DNA of 64,000 nt from assembly GCA_028285545.1 (NCBI GenBank), contig JANQPA010000115.1, positions 1 to 64,000 on the forward strand, given 5' to 3'. Numbering within the stretch: the first letter of the stretch is position 1; every line of letters begins with the position of its first letter. The DNA is from Saprospiraceae bacterium. GTDB lineage: Bacteria > Bacteroidota > Bacteroidia > Chitinophagales > Saprospiraceae. A program made the position numbers and the translations under genes. Below, one piece after another: positions 26,005 to 35,705 of the stretch. The notes beneath the pieces are model-generated. The model ran no database searches and was not told the origin of the DNA. It was given only the letters and a program-made list of their open reading frames with translations.

Positions 26005-26442
26005 CTATTTTCCTTTCAAATCCCCATACTTTTTGACCAGTATTTCTAATTCGTCAAGGGTATATTTAATATAAGATTGATCACTACTTATTTCAAATTT
26101 CAATAGAGTTTCAATGTGCATAGATTGTTGAAAAAAGCCTAAAATTCTTACCTGGCCCAATTCATTATAAGTCACATTGATATTTAGATTGCCCTCTAAT
26201 GTTAAGTATTCAGCTATTCCATTAAGGTTCTCTTGGCCTTGTTTTAAACTGGAAAAAAATTCAAATAATTCTCCTGTTGAAGTATAAAAATCACCTGTTG
26301 CCCTATATCCTGGAATATTAATCTCAATGTCCGCCATACAATCATATCCCCCAGTATGGGAGGTTTTATTTGGAAACCCAAATACTTCCTTTATTCCTAT
26401 TTTTATGAAGCCATCATTCCCTTTAATTGTAAACCTTTCCAT
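26005..26442 (-). CDS. WapI-like immunity-family protein
   Basis: This 145-residue cytosolic protein opens FTIKGNDGFIKIGI, continues with a beta strand and G-Y-D-C-M-A-D-I-E-I-N-I, then F-Y-T-S-T-G-E-L-F-E-F and a long helix. This pattern resembles the WapI family of immunity proteins that protect against contact-dependent or secreted toxins in other bacteria. The resemblance is read by eye and is moderate. No obvious polymorphic toxin lies beside it; the upstream neighbour is an unknown exported protein 10 bases away on the same strand. Confidence 0.5.
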   Translation of the reverse strand: MERFTIKGNDGFIKIGIKEVFGFPNKTSHTGGYDCMADIEINIPGYRATGDFYTSTGELFEFFSSLKQGQENLNGIAEYLTLEGNLNINVTYNELGQVRILGFFQQSMHIETLLKFEISSDQSYIKYTLDELEILVKKYGDLKGK

Positions 26443-26452
26443 TTTCGATTGT

Positions 26453-27229
26453 TTATTCCCACCACTTTTTTAGTTCTTCTTTTTTAGCTTTTTCATTCCC
26501 GGAACCCCATGCCCGAGCATAGGTATCCCAGCCTTTTTTATGATATTTTTCACTTGGAGAAAATTCAGCTGCCCCTATATCAAAATCCTGGTTATGCAGT
26601 GGAACTCTATAATCAGCCCAATTACAGATTAGCTCAGTCCCCGTGGAATAACTCTTCCAAGTTCCAATGAAGGCATTATTTGAATAGCCATCTGAAACAG
26701 AATCCGTACCATCATATGTGATTTTATCATCCGAATCTATGTACCATTTTGTGTACATTACTCCTTTAAATTGCCCTGTATGGCTCTGAGATTTATTTTC
26801 TTTGAAATTATAGCTAGCTATTAGGATTCCTTGTGATTTAATCCCTCTTTCAGCATAGATATCATCAACCCCAAGGGAAAATTCTTTTACCTCTTTTATT
26901 TCTCTTAAATTTATAGTCCCAATAAACTCCCTGATTATTCCATTAAATAAAGATTTACCTTGAATTAGATATTCTTGGCTATTTTCTGGATTCTTCTGAA
27001 CAGAAATTAGTTTGATTTTTATTCGTTTATGATCGTTGCCTAATATTCCAAAGATAAAATGGTTTTCAGTGTGAGTCCATACACTGGAAAAGTCATACGA
27101 GGCATAATCAAGCAGGTAATTTTTAGGTTTCAATTCTCTTTCGAGCAAAAAATCGGCTAGGAATGCTTCCTTTGACTGTGCATAGGAAATTTGGGAAATC
27201 ACTAACATTAAAATTATTAATCTACACAT
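26453..27229 (-). CDS. Hypothetical exported protein
   Basis: I do not recognise this 258-residue protein. It has a clear signal peptide (MCRLIILMLVISQISYAQ) and no later TM segment. The mature part is rich in strands, Lys, Tyr and Trp and ends in a charged, Trp-containing stretch (GSGNEKAKKEELKKWWE). It lies 10 bases upstream of the WapI-like gene and 15 bases downstream of the LOG gene on the same strand, so the three may share a transcript. The WapI-like gene next to it makes a toxin or envelope target conceivable, but nothing in the sequence shows it. Confidence 0.6.
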   Translation of the reverse strand: MCRLIILMLVISQISYAQSKEAFLADFLLERELKPKNYLLDYASYDFSSVWTHTENHFIFGILGNDHKRIKIKLISVQKNPENSQEYLIQGKSLFNGIIREFIGTINLREIKEVKEFSLGVDDIYAERGIKSQGILIASYNFKENKSQSHTGQFKGVMYTKWYIDSDDKITYDGTDSVSDGYSNNAFIGTWKSYSTGTELICNWADYRVPLHNQDFDIGAAEFSPSEKYHKKGWDTYARAWGSGNEKAKKEELKKWWE

Positions 27230-27244
27230 CTACCAATTTAAAAT

Positions 27245-27784
27245 TTACACATCATCCAATAATTTTTTCAAAATACCATCAGGATACTCAACAAAATCCC
27301 ACAGATCAAGGTCCGTTTTAGGCATAAAACCCTCATCCGCACATCTTTCCAGCATTTTTTTCAAAGGGTCATAAAAACCATTAGTATTTAGAACAAAAAC
27401 AGGTTTGGAAAACTTCCCTAATCTTTTAAAAGTGATGAGCTCTAATAATTCTTCCAAGGTTCCAGTTCCTCCCGGAAGGGCGATGGCCCCATCAATATCA
27501 TCCAAGTAGCGTTCTTTTCTCTCATGCATCGTTTCTGTAACCAACATGTTCGTCACTTTTGGATGTCCCCAACCCAGGTCGTACATGAATCTGGGTATGA
27601 TACCTTTAATTTTTCCACCATTTTCAATGACGGTGTCGGCCAGTTTGCCCATGAGGCCGGCCCCTCCTCCTCCATAAACCACTTCGATATCATTTTCTAC
27701 CAATCTTTTAGCCAGTTCTTCGGTAGCCCTAAAGTAGCGATGATCAATATTATTGCTGGAAGCACAGTAAATACAAACTTTCAT
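27245..27784 (-). CDS. LOG family protein (nucleotide 5'-phosphoribohydrolase)
   Basis: This 179-residue protein has the LOG/TIGR00730 signature P-G-G-T-G-T-L-E-E at 104-112, with GGGGAGLMG at 38-46. Family members split nucleoside 5'-monophosphates such as isopentenyl-AMP into base and ribose 5-phosphate. Length is normal. It is preceded 12 bases upstream by the alpha/beta hydrolase gene and followed by the exported unknown, so it probably sits in a same-strand transcript. The substrate in bacteria without cytokinin signalling is unclear. Confidence 0.9.
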   Translation of the reverse strand: MKVCIYCASSNNIDHRYFRATEELAKRLVENDIEVVYGGGGAGLMGKLADTVIENGGKIKGIIPRFMYDLGWGHPKVTNMLVTETMHERKERYLDDIDGAIALPGGTGTLEELLELITFKRLGKFSKPVFVLNTNGFYDPLKKMLERCADEGFMPKTDLDLWDFVEYPDGILKKLLDDV

Positions 27785-27796
27785 TTTTGAGTGTGA

Positions 27797-28753
27797 TTAT
27801 GGATTAAAACGATCGATGAAACTGGTGAATGCTTTGATAAAATGGGGCCTTGGTTTTTCCAAAAAGGCAGCATGATCTCCGCCAGAAATGACCACCCAGC
27901 TTTTATCAGCAGTTTTTAATTGGGTAAATAATTTAGCTTGTCGATCTGTAGGACCAATCGGATCATGTTCTCCTTGCAGGATTAGAACAGGGATAGTGAT
28001 CTGTCCTGGATCAATTTGGTTGTATTCATTGGCTTGTCTCCAGTCCATGCGAATGGGGTCCGTTTCTAAAGCTTTTGCTACATAGGCATCTATTGCTTTT
28101 TGACTAATGCTACCTGGAGTAATAAAATCACTGGCTGCGGCTTCCGCTGTATTGACTCTTTTTTCTAAAGTCAAATCTTCTGAATCCTCGGGCATATCCT
28201 GGTCCATGTCCATCCAAAAGCCAAACAAGGTAAGGGTAGCCATATTGGAAGGATCTTGATAAGCTGCTAAGAGAGATAAAGTAGAACCCATAGACCAACC
28301 GAAAAGATGTACTTTTTGATCATTATGCTGTCCAGAAATCCATTCCAAAACATTCAAAATATCTTTGGCCGCTTTATTAGGAGTGTTCCATTCAGAGTTA
28401 TCCCTGGGAGTCTCTCCATAACCGCGCAAATCCAGGGCATATGTTGTAAATCCTTGTTCATTCATACCATCCATCAGAGAAAGGTCTTCTCCATCCACCT
28501 GCAAATCAAAATCAGGAACCGCACTCCAGGTACGTCCATGAATAAACAAAATGACTCCTTTGGGATTGTCAATTTCTTTCTTCCACAAAGCCATTGGGTG
28601 CCCATCAGATTGAACAGTTTGTTTGATTAAGGTACTTTTGTCAACACTTTTTTGGGTCTGAGGAGCTTCTGCAGGCGGACCAGCTTGCTGGCAAGAAACT
28701 GTACTGAGCATTATAGCAAATAGGAGGAAACGCATTTTTGAGATGGCCTTCAT
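27797..28753 (-). CDS. Alpha/beta hydrolase, lipoprotein
   Basis: This 318-residue hydrolase has a lipoprotein signal (STVSC, Cys21) and the nucleophile elbow G-W-S-M-G-S at 152-157 with Ser154, IHGRTW near the oxyanion strand, YALDLRGYGET, GEHDPIG with the acid, and GGDHAAF with the catalytic His. It probably hydrolyses esters or lipids at the periplasmic face. ATG at 28753 is preferred over the TTG further upstream; ATG at 28735 is a second possibility. Confidence 0.85.
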   Translation of the reverse strand: MKAISKMRFLLFAIMLSTVSCQQAGPPAEAPQTQKSVDKSTLIKQTVQSDGHPMALWKKEIDNPKGVILFIHGRTWSAVPDFDLQVDGEDLSLMDGMNEQGFTTYALDLRGYGETPRDNSEWNTPNKAAKDILNVLEWISGQHNDQKVHLFGWSMGSTLSLLAAYQDPSNMATLTLFGFWMDMDQDMPEDSEDLTLEKRVNTAEAAASDFITPGSISQKAIDAYVAKALETDPIRMDWRQANEYNQIDPGQITIPVLILQGEHDPIGPTDRQAKLFTQLKTADKSWVVISGGDHAAFLEKPRPHFIKAFTSFIDRFNP

Positions 28754-28817
28754 AATATTTTTTGTTGGCAAAATATCATCTATTTTTTGGAAAAAGTAGA
28801 TCTATAGGTGCTTATTT

Positions 28818-28842
28818 CTCATAGCAACTATGAGTAGTTTTT
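28818..28842 (+). terminator. Small hairpin between two minus-strand genes
   Basis: CTCATAG (28818-28824) pairs with CTATGAG (28828-28834) over a 3-base loop, followed on the plus strand by TAGTTTTT. The T-run points away from the neighbouring minus-strand genes, so its function is unclear. Confidence 0.3.
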
Positions 28843-30121
28843 AATTATTAGAAAAAGCAACAAACATGTCTTCAAAATTCAAAATCATTTTATCAAAAGC
28901 CCCTATCACATCCTGTCCCAGATTGCCATCATAGAAATCATGCTCTGGATCAATATTTTTAGAAAGGAGTTTGGTGGAATCCAAGTCCAATGACATTCCC
29001 CCTATTTGCAGCAGAAAATCAATTAAATAGCCCTCATAGTTTTGAACGGCTCCTACTCCTCCAATGACTAAATTCGTTTTTTCATATTTAGCTTTAATGG
29101 ATTCTTCAGCTCTTTGGTAATATTTTTCATAAAGTAATGTTTTGCCAGCTCCGGTATCAAAAGTAAAAAGCATGGTATCTTGCTCATTAAATACTTCTAC
29201 CACAGGAGTCAAAAATTCCATGGCCAGGTTAGCGTAATTGGTTTTCGTTGGTTCAGAAGGTATAATGAGATAATTATCTGTGGTGCGATGAATTTCACCC
29301 AAGGCCGAGATAACAGGATAGCCCATTATGCCATAAATTTGAAAATTTGCAGCTTCATAATAAAGTGCACTGTCTGGAAAAACTAAGAATACGACGTTTT
29401 CTAGTTCTATATTGCCAAATTTCATAGAGGAAGCAATAGCCACCTTGGCCATAGTTTCATTACCGAGAATTCCGGTTACCCCTACACTCGCATCCATATA
29501 CTCAAGATTGGTTGCATCTGCCAGCGATTCGATAAGCACACTGATATTGGCTCCTGTATCAAAAGTCATATTAACCACTGTATCAGAGTTATTCAAATTG
29601 GTTTTTATTCTTGATCCTCCAATCAATTCAATTTTACTATGTTCTTTTTTGATGACTCTTTGGGCGGCCTGTCCACTCAAACCACTCCAAATGTTTAATG
29701 TATTGCCCAAATCAGCAAGAGTAGTAGAATCCAGGAGGTTGGAATAGTTTTTCAACAAATCATTATTCACCTGGGCGGATTGCTCATATTCAAATAAACG
29801 AACATGGTTTTGTAATTTTAATTGAAGAAGGTCACACATCTGCTTAGGATCAATTTGGTCAGAATAATTATCAATCAACCGATTGATGGAGGTGTTACTG
29901 GAGGCTGAATGGTTAAAACTATTTTCCAAATGTGATGAAAACATAAGTCGATCTACTTCTGGCAAATTTTCTTTTTCTTTTAGAAAAATTCGCTGGGCTT
30001 GAAACACTTGCTTCCGGTCCAATAAATCTTCCAGGTCCTTGACTAAATACTGATTTTCTTCTGATGTTTGACAAGCTGTAGATAAAAGAACTAGAGCGAA
30101 TACTTTTATAAACCACTTCAT
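28841..30121 (-). CDS. Two-lobed aspartic protease-like lipoprotein
   Basis: This 426-residue lipoprotein (STAC, Cys17) has two aspartic-protease motifs: F-D-T-G-A at about 187-191 and again at 321-325. Each is followed by a hydrophobic-hydrophobic-Gly-type strand (GVTGILGNETM; IYGIMGYPV). Bacterial retropepsin-like proteins usually have one D-T/S-G and dimerise; two in one chain give a pepsin-like pseudodimer. The N-terminal 150 residues look like a helical, repeat-containing domain. The start at 30121 is chosen for the signal peptide. It may cleave peptides in the periplasm; substrate unknown. Confidence 0.75.
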   Translation of the reverse strand: MKWFIKVFALVLLSTACQTSEENQYLVKDLEDLLDRKQVFQAQRIFLKEKENLPEVDRLMFSSHLENSFNHSASSNTSINRLIDNYSDQIDPKQMCDLLQLKLQNHVRLFEYEQSAQVNNDLLKNYSNLLDSTTLADLGNTLNIWSGLSGQAAQRVIKKEHSKIELIGGSRIKTNLNNSDTVVNMTFDTGANISVLIESLADATNLEYMDASVGVTGILGNETMAKVAIASSMKFGNIELENVVFLVFPDSALYYEAANFQIYGIMGYPVISALGEIHRTTDNYLIIPSEPTKTNYANLAMEFLTPVVEVFNEQDTMLFTFDTGAGKTLLYEKYYQRAEESIKAKYEKTNLVIGGVGAVQNYEGYLIDFLLQIGGMSLDLDSTKLLSKNIDPEHDFYDGNLGQDVIGAFDKMILNFEDMFVAFSNN

Positions 30122-30553
30122 AATTTTGAATTTGACCTCAGGTTGGTACAATGATTAGTAATATGTTTAATCCTTTTTTTACCAATTCATGCCTCCGGAA
30201 TTCTAGGATACCATGCACACTAGTATCGTCAAATTAGCGATTTTTAAAGCAGATGAGAGGAAGTTTTCGCACTTTTTTTTGAAAAAAAATAGACTCAAAA
30301 ATATCCCTTAACCTATTCTCAGTTAAAAAATATTGTCTATCAGCAATAAAAAGGTACGCCATTATGTTTCAATAGTAATTTCAAATATAAGTCGGGCAAT
30401 TCTTCCTACCCCAATAAAGCCCAAACAACACGCTTTTTATTCAAACTCAGCTTTGGATCAGCTGATTATCAAAATTTATAAGTAAAATTCCTTTTGCCCA
30501 GCTTAAGGATTTCAATGTATTGCATATTTCAAAATTCCAAACCGATTGAAGGT
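30122..30553. other. 432-base gap between divergent genes, no gene seen
   Basis: The region is AT-rich, with an A/T near-palindrome at about 30276-30294. I see no open frame with coding character and no GC-stem hairpin. It must hold the promoters of both the protease and the T9SS cargo gene, but no convincing promoter motif stands out. Confidence 0.5.
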
Positions 30554-33500
30554 ATGCGTAATATTTTGACCGTACTCCTAATATTCATCTTCGCTAGTCA
30601 ACTTTCTGGACAAAAATCTAAGGATTTAAAATCCTCATTTGGTCAATCCATTTTTAATACGGGCTACAGCTGTGATGTGTCCATAAAAAAAAGTCTAACC
30701 GAACGACAAAATGAGGCTGGCCTTTTTTTAAAATGGAAAGAAAGGCAAAAGTCCAGGTTAAAATCAAACGCCCCTTTAAGGACCATTCCTGTGGTTTTTC
30801 ATTTGCTTGAAAGTACTCCCACCTATACCGATGATGATGTAAAAAATGCAGTTGCTTCCTTAAATAATGCCTTTTCACATTCTAATAATAACCCAAATGG
30901 TCAGGATTTTAGTCAGGGGAATATAGGCGTCGATACTAGAATTGAATTTTGTCTGGCACAACGAGCGCCAGATGGGGGGCTCACCAATGGAATAGTCAGG
31001 TGGACCACCGATTATGAAAACTTTGACCAGGATTTAGAAGATGCCAAATTAAAAACTCAAGGGCAATGGGACCCCAGGTATTACCTCAATATTTGGATCG
31101 TAGCTCGTATAGATGCAGAATTAAACGCAAGTTATACTGGTAGGACCTGGTGGACTCGAACGCGCCCCGCAGGCTATTCAGGTGGCCCAGGCGGAATAGT
31201 TTCTGTAGATGCTCGGGTAGATGGTGTAATTGCTGCAGGTATGGGCCCTGGATTATTGGCTCACGAAATTGGCCACTATATGAGTCTGGCACACACTTTT
31301 TCTGAATCCTGTGCCAATGGCAATTGCCTGGTTGACGGTGATCAGGTATGTGACACTCCTCCTGATGTTATCCAAAACAGTGGAGAATGCAATCGGGCGG
31401 ATAATTCCTGTGATACGGACACCTTATCTAATTACAGCAATGGTAATTTTCCAATGGATGTTCCAGATATGGTCACCAATTTTATGGATTACAGCTCCTG
31501 CCCACACGATTTTACCCAAGGCCAGGCGGATAAGATGTTGTTTACCATTGATAACTACCGGATAAACCTGGCAGTGGAAGCACCTAGTAATAATGATGCT
31601 TGTATCAGACCATGTGGAGAGGATATTAATATTTCTTTTGACATCAGTGAACGGTACCCGGAACCAAATGTAGCTATTGATTTCACCTCAACCGGATTAG
31701 CTGTAGATACCTATGAATGGTATATTGATACGCTGGGTGACCCCGGATCTGATTATACTATTACCTGGGAAAAAGGATATACTCCTGCCAATCCTTTGCT
31801 CGGAACGGCCGCGAATCTGCAATTCACCTTTACAGACCCTGGGAAATATAGAGTATATCTCAAAGCCTGGAATAGCGCTACTCCCGATTGCTATACTTCC
31901 TATTCCAGAGTAGTAAGAGTAACATGCGGGGGCATCGATGCCCGTTTTTTTCCCGACAAAAGAATCATAGCTTCTAAATTAACCAGAGCTAAATTACTGG
32001 ATTCAGTTCTATTCAAAAACCGTTCTGTTAATGCTGACAGTTTTGAATGGATAGTAGAGCATGAGCCCTATGATGGAATGCTCCCCGCTCAGCCAGAATT
32101 CCGATCGGATAGTACAGACCTAAATTACGTTTTCACAGAACCTGGTGACTATCGAATTACTCTAATTGCAAGTCAGGGGGCCTGCGTAGACACCTGTGGG
32201 CCCTTTACCCTTCCTGTACTTGACCCAACTATTGATGCCAGCCTGCAAATCATCAATATAGATTGTTATAAAGAAGACAGCTTGCGAGTCGCCTTTAGAG
32301 TTTATAATGATGGTTTTGATACCATTCGAATCGGAATGCCAGTAACATTTTATGATAAAAATCCATTATCACCAGGCCCGGGTCCTCAAATTCTCAAAAC
32401 CATTAAGCTGGATAGATTAGTTTATGGCAAAGACCTGGCCGAGGACTTTGTAGTCATTATTCCTGGTAATAAGGCTAAATTAGATCAGTTGTGGGCAGTT
32501 ATTAATGACCCCGGGGCAAATGTTTTTCCCATAACCTGGCCAGCCAATGATCGCAATGTTATGAGTGTGAACTCCGTATTTCCCCCATCTGGACATAATG
32601 AGTTAAGCTACGCAAATAATAATACCGGTACAACAAGCTTTCAATTTAAAGGAGTACTTTCCATAGATGGCCCCTTAAAATGTACCGATCAGGAAGTTCA
32701 GCTGGCTGCCTCATTTATCAATGCTTCAACTTTAAATTCAATTAGTTGGATAGCAAATAATAATTTATCCTGTACGAATTGCTTTGATCCCATTGCAAAA
32801 TTGGTAGACAATCAAACTTCCATGCAAAGTGCTATTTTCACTTCTGAATATTTTTGCAAAGACACCGTGAGTATTACCTTACCCGAAGCAGGTGAAGTAG
32901 TCCCTTTGCCTACCGTCAATCCTGTACCTGCACTTTGTAAGGGGGAACAAAGTCTTAACCTGGCCAATTTTGCCAATGGAAGTAATCTAAAATGGTATCC
33001 TGATGAAAATTCAACCAATGGCAATACTTCGCCTCCATCAATGAACACCAATATTCCCGGAAATTATACCCTTTGGTTAAGTCAAACAGTCAATTCTTGC
33101 GAAGGAGAACGAGTTCCAATAAATTATACCATAAATGATGCACCAGATGGCCCTACCATCAATCTTCAACCCAGCATTTGTGTTGGAGGCACCTTACCAG
33201 ATTGGGGAACATGGGTGAGCGGTAATAATTTAATATGGCATGATAATCCAAATAGTGGGACTCCCAGCAATACTCCTCCTAATTTGAATACCACTGCAGC
33301 TGGTAATTTTTCTATTTGGGTCAGTCAGTCCAATGGCCAATGTGAAAGTCCCAGGGTAGAAGCTATTTATTCCATTATGGCACCTCCTGGAGCTCCATCT
33401 ATCAGTGGCAGTCCAAAATTATGTCCAGGCGAAAATGCTACCAATCTAGGTTCCGAGGTTAGTGGAAGCAATCTACTTTGGTATAATTCATCTAATGGAG

Positions 33501-34627
33501 GATCTGGTATGGATAGCCTTCCAATGATTAATACCACCAATCCAGGTACTATAAGCTTTTGGGTCAGTCAATCTGTTGGCCAATGTGAAAGTCCACGAGC
33601 CAGATATTCTATTGAAATACTAAGTCCTTCTCCCCCACCGCAAGTAAGTACCATTCCAGATGTTTGTCAGTGGGCTATTGCCCCAAATTTAGCATCTGCT
33701 GCCAGTGGAAATAATTTGATGTGGTATGAGAATGAAAATGGCGGGCCTGGATCTCAAAATCCTCCCATAATAAACACTCAACTTACTGGCAGCAATACAG
33801 TCTGGATCAGTCAAACAACCAATACCTGTGAAAGCAGTCGAGTGCCGCTTACTTTTTCAATAAACGCTTCCCCCGATCCTCCTTTACTGAATGCCCCAAT
33901 CATTTTCTGCCGTGATGATATTCCCTTGCCCTTAGAGTCATATGTAAGTGGTATTTCTTTAAAATGGTATGAGGTAGAAAATAGCAACATAGGAAATTTA
34001 AGTGCCCCAATCATTCATACTGATTCTGCCCAGAACCTTCAATTATGGGTAAGCCAAACGATGAACGGTTGTGAAAGTCAAAAACAAAGTGTACCGATAT
34101 CTATTATAGGCATAGATTTAAGTGCCCCAGAGCTTTTTCAGATTCCCGAAGGAGAGTCCGGTGAAATAAGTGCAGATTTCGAAATCATTCCTGGAAATCA
34201 GGCTTACTCCTTGACCTGGACGGACGCTATGGGGCAGGAAATCGGATTAGACCAACAGAGCATTCTGGTTTCTCCTTCAGAAGATACCTATTATCTTTTT
34301 AGAGTTGAGGCAGGAGGCTGTGTTGAAGAAATTGAAATTCCAGTAGAATTAATTTATCAACTTAAACCCACCAAGGTCTTTTCCCCAAATGGAGATGGCA
34401 GGAATGACGTCTGGCATGTGGGAGATATTGAAAGATTTCCAAAGGCTAGTTTAAGAATTTTTAATCGCTGGGGAGATCTGGTGTATCGGGCACAGCCCTA
34501 TGCCAATGACTGGGATGGAACCTGGAACAATGGCAAAGAATTACCAGTAGCCACCTATTATTACGTCATTGATTTGAATGAAGAGGGGCGAAAACCTGTT
34601 ACGGGAAGTATTACCATTATTAGATAA
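30554..34627 (+). CDS. Giant M43-type metalloprotease with PKD/Ig repeats and T9SS type-B C-terminal domain
   Basis: This 1357-residue cargo protein has, in order: a signal peptide (to about Q20); a pappalysin/M43-like protease domain with H237-E-I-G-H241 and H247 and a Met-turn N-F-M-D-Y; PKD-like segments at about 350-560; five tandem Ig-like repeats of about 78 residues; and a final 85 residues with K-V-F-S-P-N-G-D-G-R-N-D and FNRWGDLVYR, the gliding-motility/CHU_C type-B sorting domain. The usual Gly of HExxHxxGxxH is Ser. It is exported by the T9SS. The PorP/SprF gene starts 27 bases later, the usual partner of type-B cargo. The in-frame start at 30494 is rejected in favour of 30554, which opens the signal peptide. 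Confidence 0.9.
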   Translation: MRNILTVLLIFIFASQLSGQKSKDLKSSFGQSIFNTGYSCDVSIKKSLTERQNEAGLFLKWKERQKSRLKSNAPLRTIPVVFHLLESTPTYTDDDVKNAVASLNNAFSHSNNNPNGQDFSQGNIGVDTRIEFCLAQRAPDGGLTNGIVRWTTDYENFDQDLEDAKLKTQGQWDPRYYLNIWIVARIDAELNASYTGRTWWTRTRPAGYSGGPGGIVSVDARVDGVIAAGMGPGLLAHEIGHYMSLAHTFSESCANGNCLVDGDQVCDTPPDVIQNSGECNRADNSCDTDTLSNYSNGNFPMDVPDMVTNFMDYSSCPHDFTQGQADKMLFTIDNYRINLAVEAPSNNDACIRPCGEDINISFDISERYPEPNVAIDFTSTGLAVDTYEWYIDTLGDPGSDYTITWEKGYTPANPLLGTAANLQFTFTDPGKYRVYLKAWNSATPDCYTSYSRVVRVTCGGIDARFFPDKRIIASKLTRAKLLDSVLFKNRSVNADSFEWIVEHEPYDGMLPAQPEFRSDSTDLNYVFTEPGDYRITLIASQGACVDTCGPFTLPVLDPTIDASLQIINIDCYKEDSLRVAFRVYNDGFDTIRIGMPVTFYDKNPLSPGPGPQILKTIKLDRLVYGKDLAEDFVVIIPGNKAKLDQLWAVINDPGANVFPITWPANDRNVMSVNSVFPPSGHNELSYANNNTGTTSFQFKGVLSIDGPLKCTDQEVQLAASFINASTLNSISWIANNNLSCTNCFDPIAKLVDNQTSMQSAIFTSEYFCKDTVSITLPEAGEVVPLPTVNPVPALCKGEQSLNLANFANGSNLKWYPDENSTNGNTSPPSMNTNIPGNYTLWLSQTVNSCEGERVPINYTINDAPDGPTINLQPSICVGGTLPDWGTWVSGNNLIWHDNPNSGTPSNTPPNLNTTAAGNFSIWVSQSNGQCESPRVEAIYSIMAPPGAPSISGSPKLCPGENATNLGSEVSGSNLLWYNSSNGGSGMDSLPMINTTNPGTISFWVSQSVGQCESPRARYSIEILSPSPPPQVSTIPDVCQWAIAPNLASAASGNNLMWYENENGGPGSQNPPIINTQLTGSNTVWISQTTNTCESSRVPLTFSINASPDPPLLNAPIIFCRDDIPLPLESYVSGISLKWYEVENSNIGNLSAPIIHTDSAQNLQLWVSQTMNGCESQKQSVPISIIGIDLSAPELFQIPEGESGEISADFEIIPGNQAYSLTWTDAMGQEIGLDQQSILVSPSEDTYYLFRVEAGGCVEEIEIPVELIYQLKPTKVFSPNGDGRNDVWHVGDIERFPKASLRIFNRWGDLVYRAQPYANDWDGTWNNGKELPVATYYYVIDLNEEGRKPVTGSITIIR
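32915..34109 (+). repeat. Five tandem Ig-like repeats inside the T9SS cargo gene
   Basis: Each unit of about 78 codons follows a C-x-G-E/D... G-S/N-N-L-x-W-Y ... S/P-x-I/N-T ... W-V/I-S-Q-x-x-x-x-C-E-S plan, with two conserved cysteines and two tryptophans. They probably form a surface stalk. Units one to five vary, so the array is old rather than freshly duplicated. Confidence 0.85.
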
Positions 34628-34654
34628 TAATCTTTTTTTCCAAAAAAATAAGGT

Positions 34655-35629
34655 ATGACCCAATTCTATATAAAATCACTTTTTTGTTTTTTCATATTGA
34701 CCTCCATATTAAGTCAATCACTGGCCCAACAGCTTCCACAGTATACTCAATTTACCATTAATCCGTATCTGGTCAATCCAGCCTTAGCTGGAACAGAAGA
34801 TTTCATTCATTTACAAGCAGGATACCGGAGTCAGTGGTCGGGATTTGAGGATGCTCCCCGCACCGGTTATTTTTCTGGCCATACGGCATTAAATCAAAGA
34901 GCGATAAGGAGAAATGAAAATACCAGTCGAGTTTCATTGGGACTTGTGCTCACTAATGATCAAACGGGGCCACTGGAACAAAGCAGTGGAGTGCTCACCT
35001 TTTCTTATAATTTCACTTTATCCGAAAATGAACTGCGCCTTTCTACAGGAATCAATGCTGGCATCAAACAATTTTCTTATAACCCAGAGGGTTTCACTGA
35101 CGGCATCTTAAACCAGGATGATCCAACGATCCAACAAGTTGACAGCAGGAGGTCTTTAAATTTATCAGCTGGAATTTGGCTTTACAATGAATATTTTTTC
35201 GCAGGTGCCTCTTCTTTCCAATTATTTAATACTGATCTGGTAGCCAGTTATCAGCCAGGACAATTGTTTTCTGATTCCCCTTTTCTCCGGCATTATTACT
35301 TTATGGCGGGTCTCAAAATGTTCCAGAATGACAATTCTTATTTGGTTCCTTCTTTTTTATTAAAAAAAGTAGCAGGAACCCCTCTTTCTTATGACATCAA
35401 TATGAAAATAGTACTCTCTGACCAATATTGGATGGGAGCTAATTACAGAAAGGGGGATTCCTTTGCTCTTTTTGCTGGCCTGTTAATAGGTGAAAAATTT
35501 GAGCTAAGTTATTCCTTTGACTTAGTTCTTTCTCAACTAAAAAATGCAGCAGCAGGTAGTAATGAAATTCACTTAGGATATCGACTTTTTTATAGTCAAA
35601 ATCCTGATTGTCCTTCTAAATTTTGGTAA
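34655..35629 (+). CDS. PorP/SprF-type T9SS outer-membrane protein
   Basis: This 324-residue protein has a signal peptide (to Q-S-L-A-Q) followed by LPQYTQFTINPYLVNPALAG, the conserved start of PorP/SprF proteins. A beta-barrel with alternating aromatic residues follows. Members occur beside genes for type-B C-terminal-domain proteins and are thought to hold the cargo on the outer membrane or rotate with the gliding machinery. Here it follows the giant cargo gene by 27 bases with AAGGT before the ATG, so the two form a unit. PorV at 6823-8022 is a separate T9SS component. Confidence 0.92.
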   Translation: MTQFYIKSLFCFFILTSILSQSLAQQLPQYTQFTINPYLVNPALAGTEDFIHLQAGYRSQWSGFEDAPRTGYFSGHTALNQRAIRRNENTSRVSLGLVLTNDQTGPLEQSSGVLTFSYNFTLSENELRLSTGINAGIKQFSYNPEGFTDGILNQDDPTIQQVDSRRSLNLSAGIWLYNEYFFAGASSFQLFNTDLVASYQPGQLFSDSPFLRHYYFMAGLKMFQNDNSYLVPSFLLKKVAGTPLSYDINMKIVLSDQYWMGANYRKGDSFALFAGLLIGEKFELSYSFDLVLSQLKNAAAGSNEIHLGYRLFYSQNPDCPSKFW

Positions 35630-35705
35630 AAAATCAGCCTAAAAAAGTTGATTTATTTCATCTATTTTTCCAATGAGCATCCGCTTTTTTAGACCCCCAA
35701 TACCA

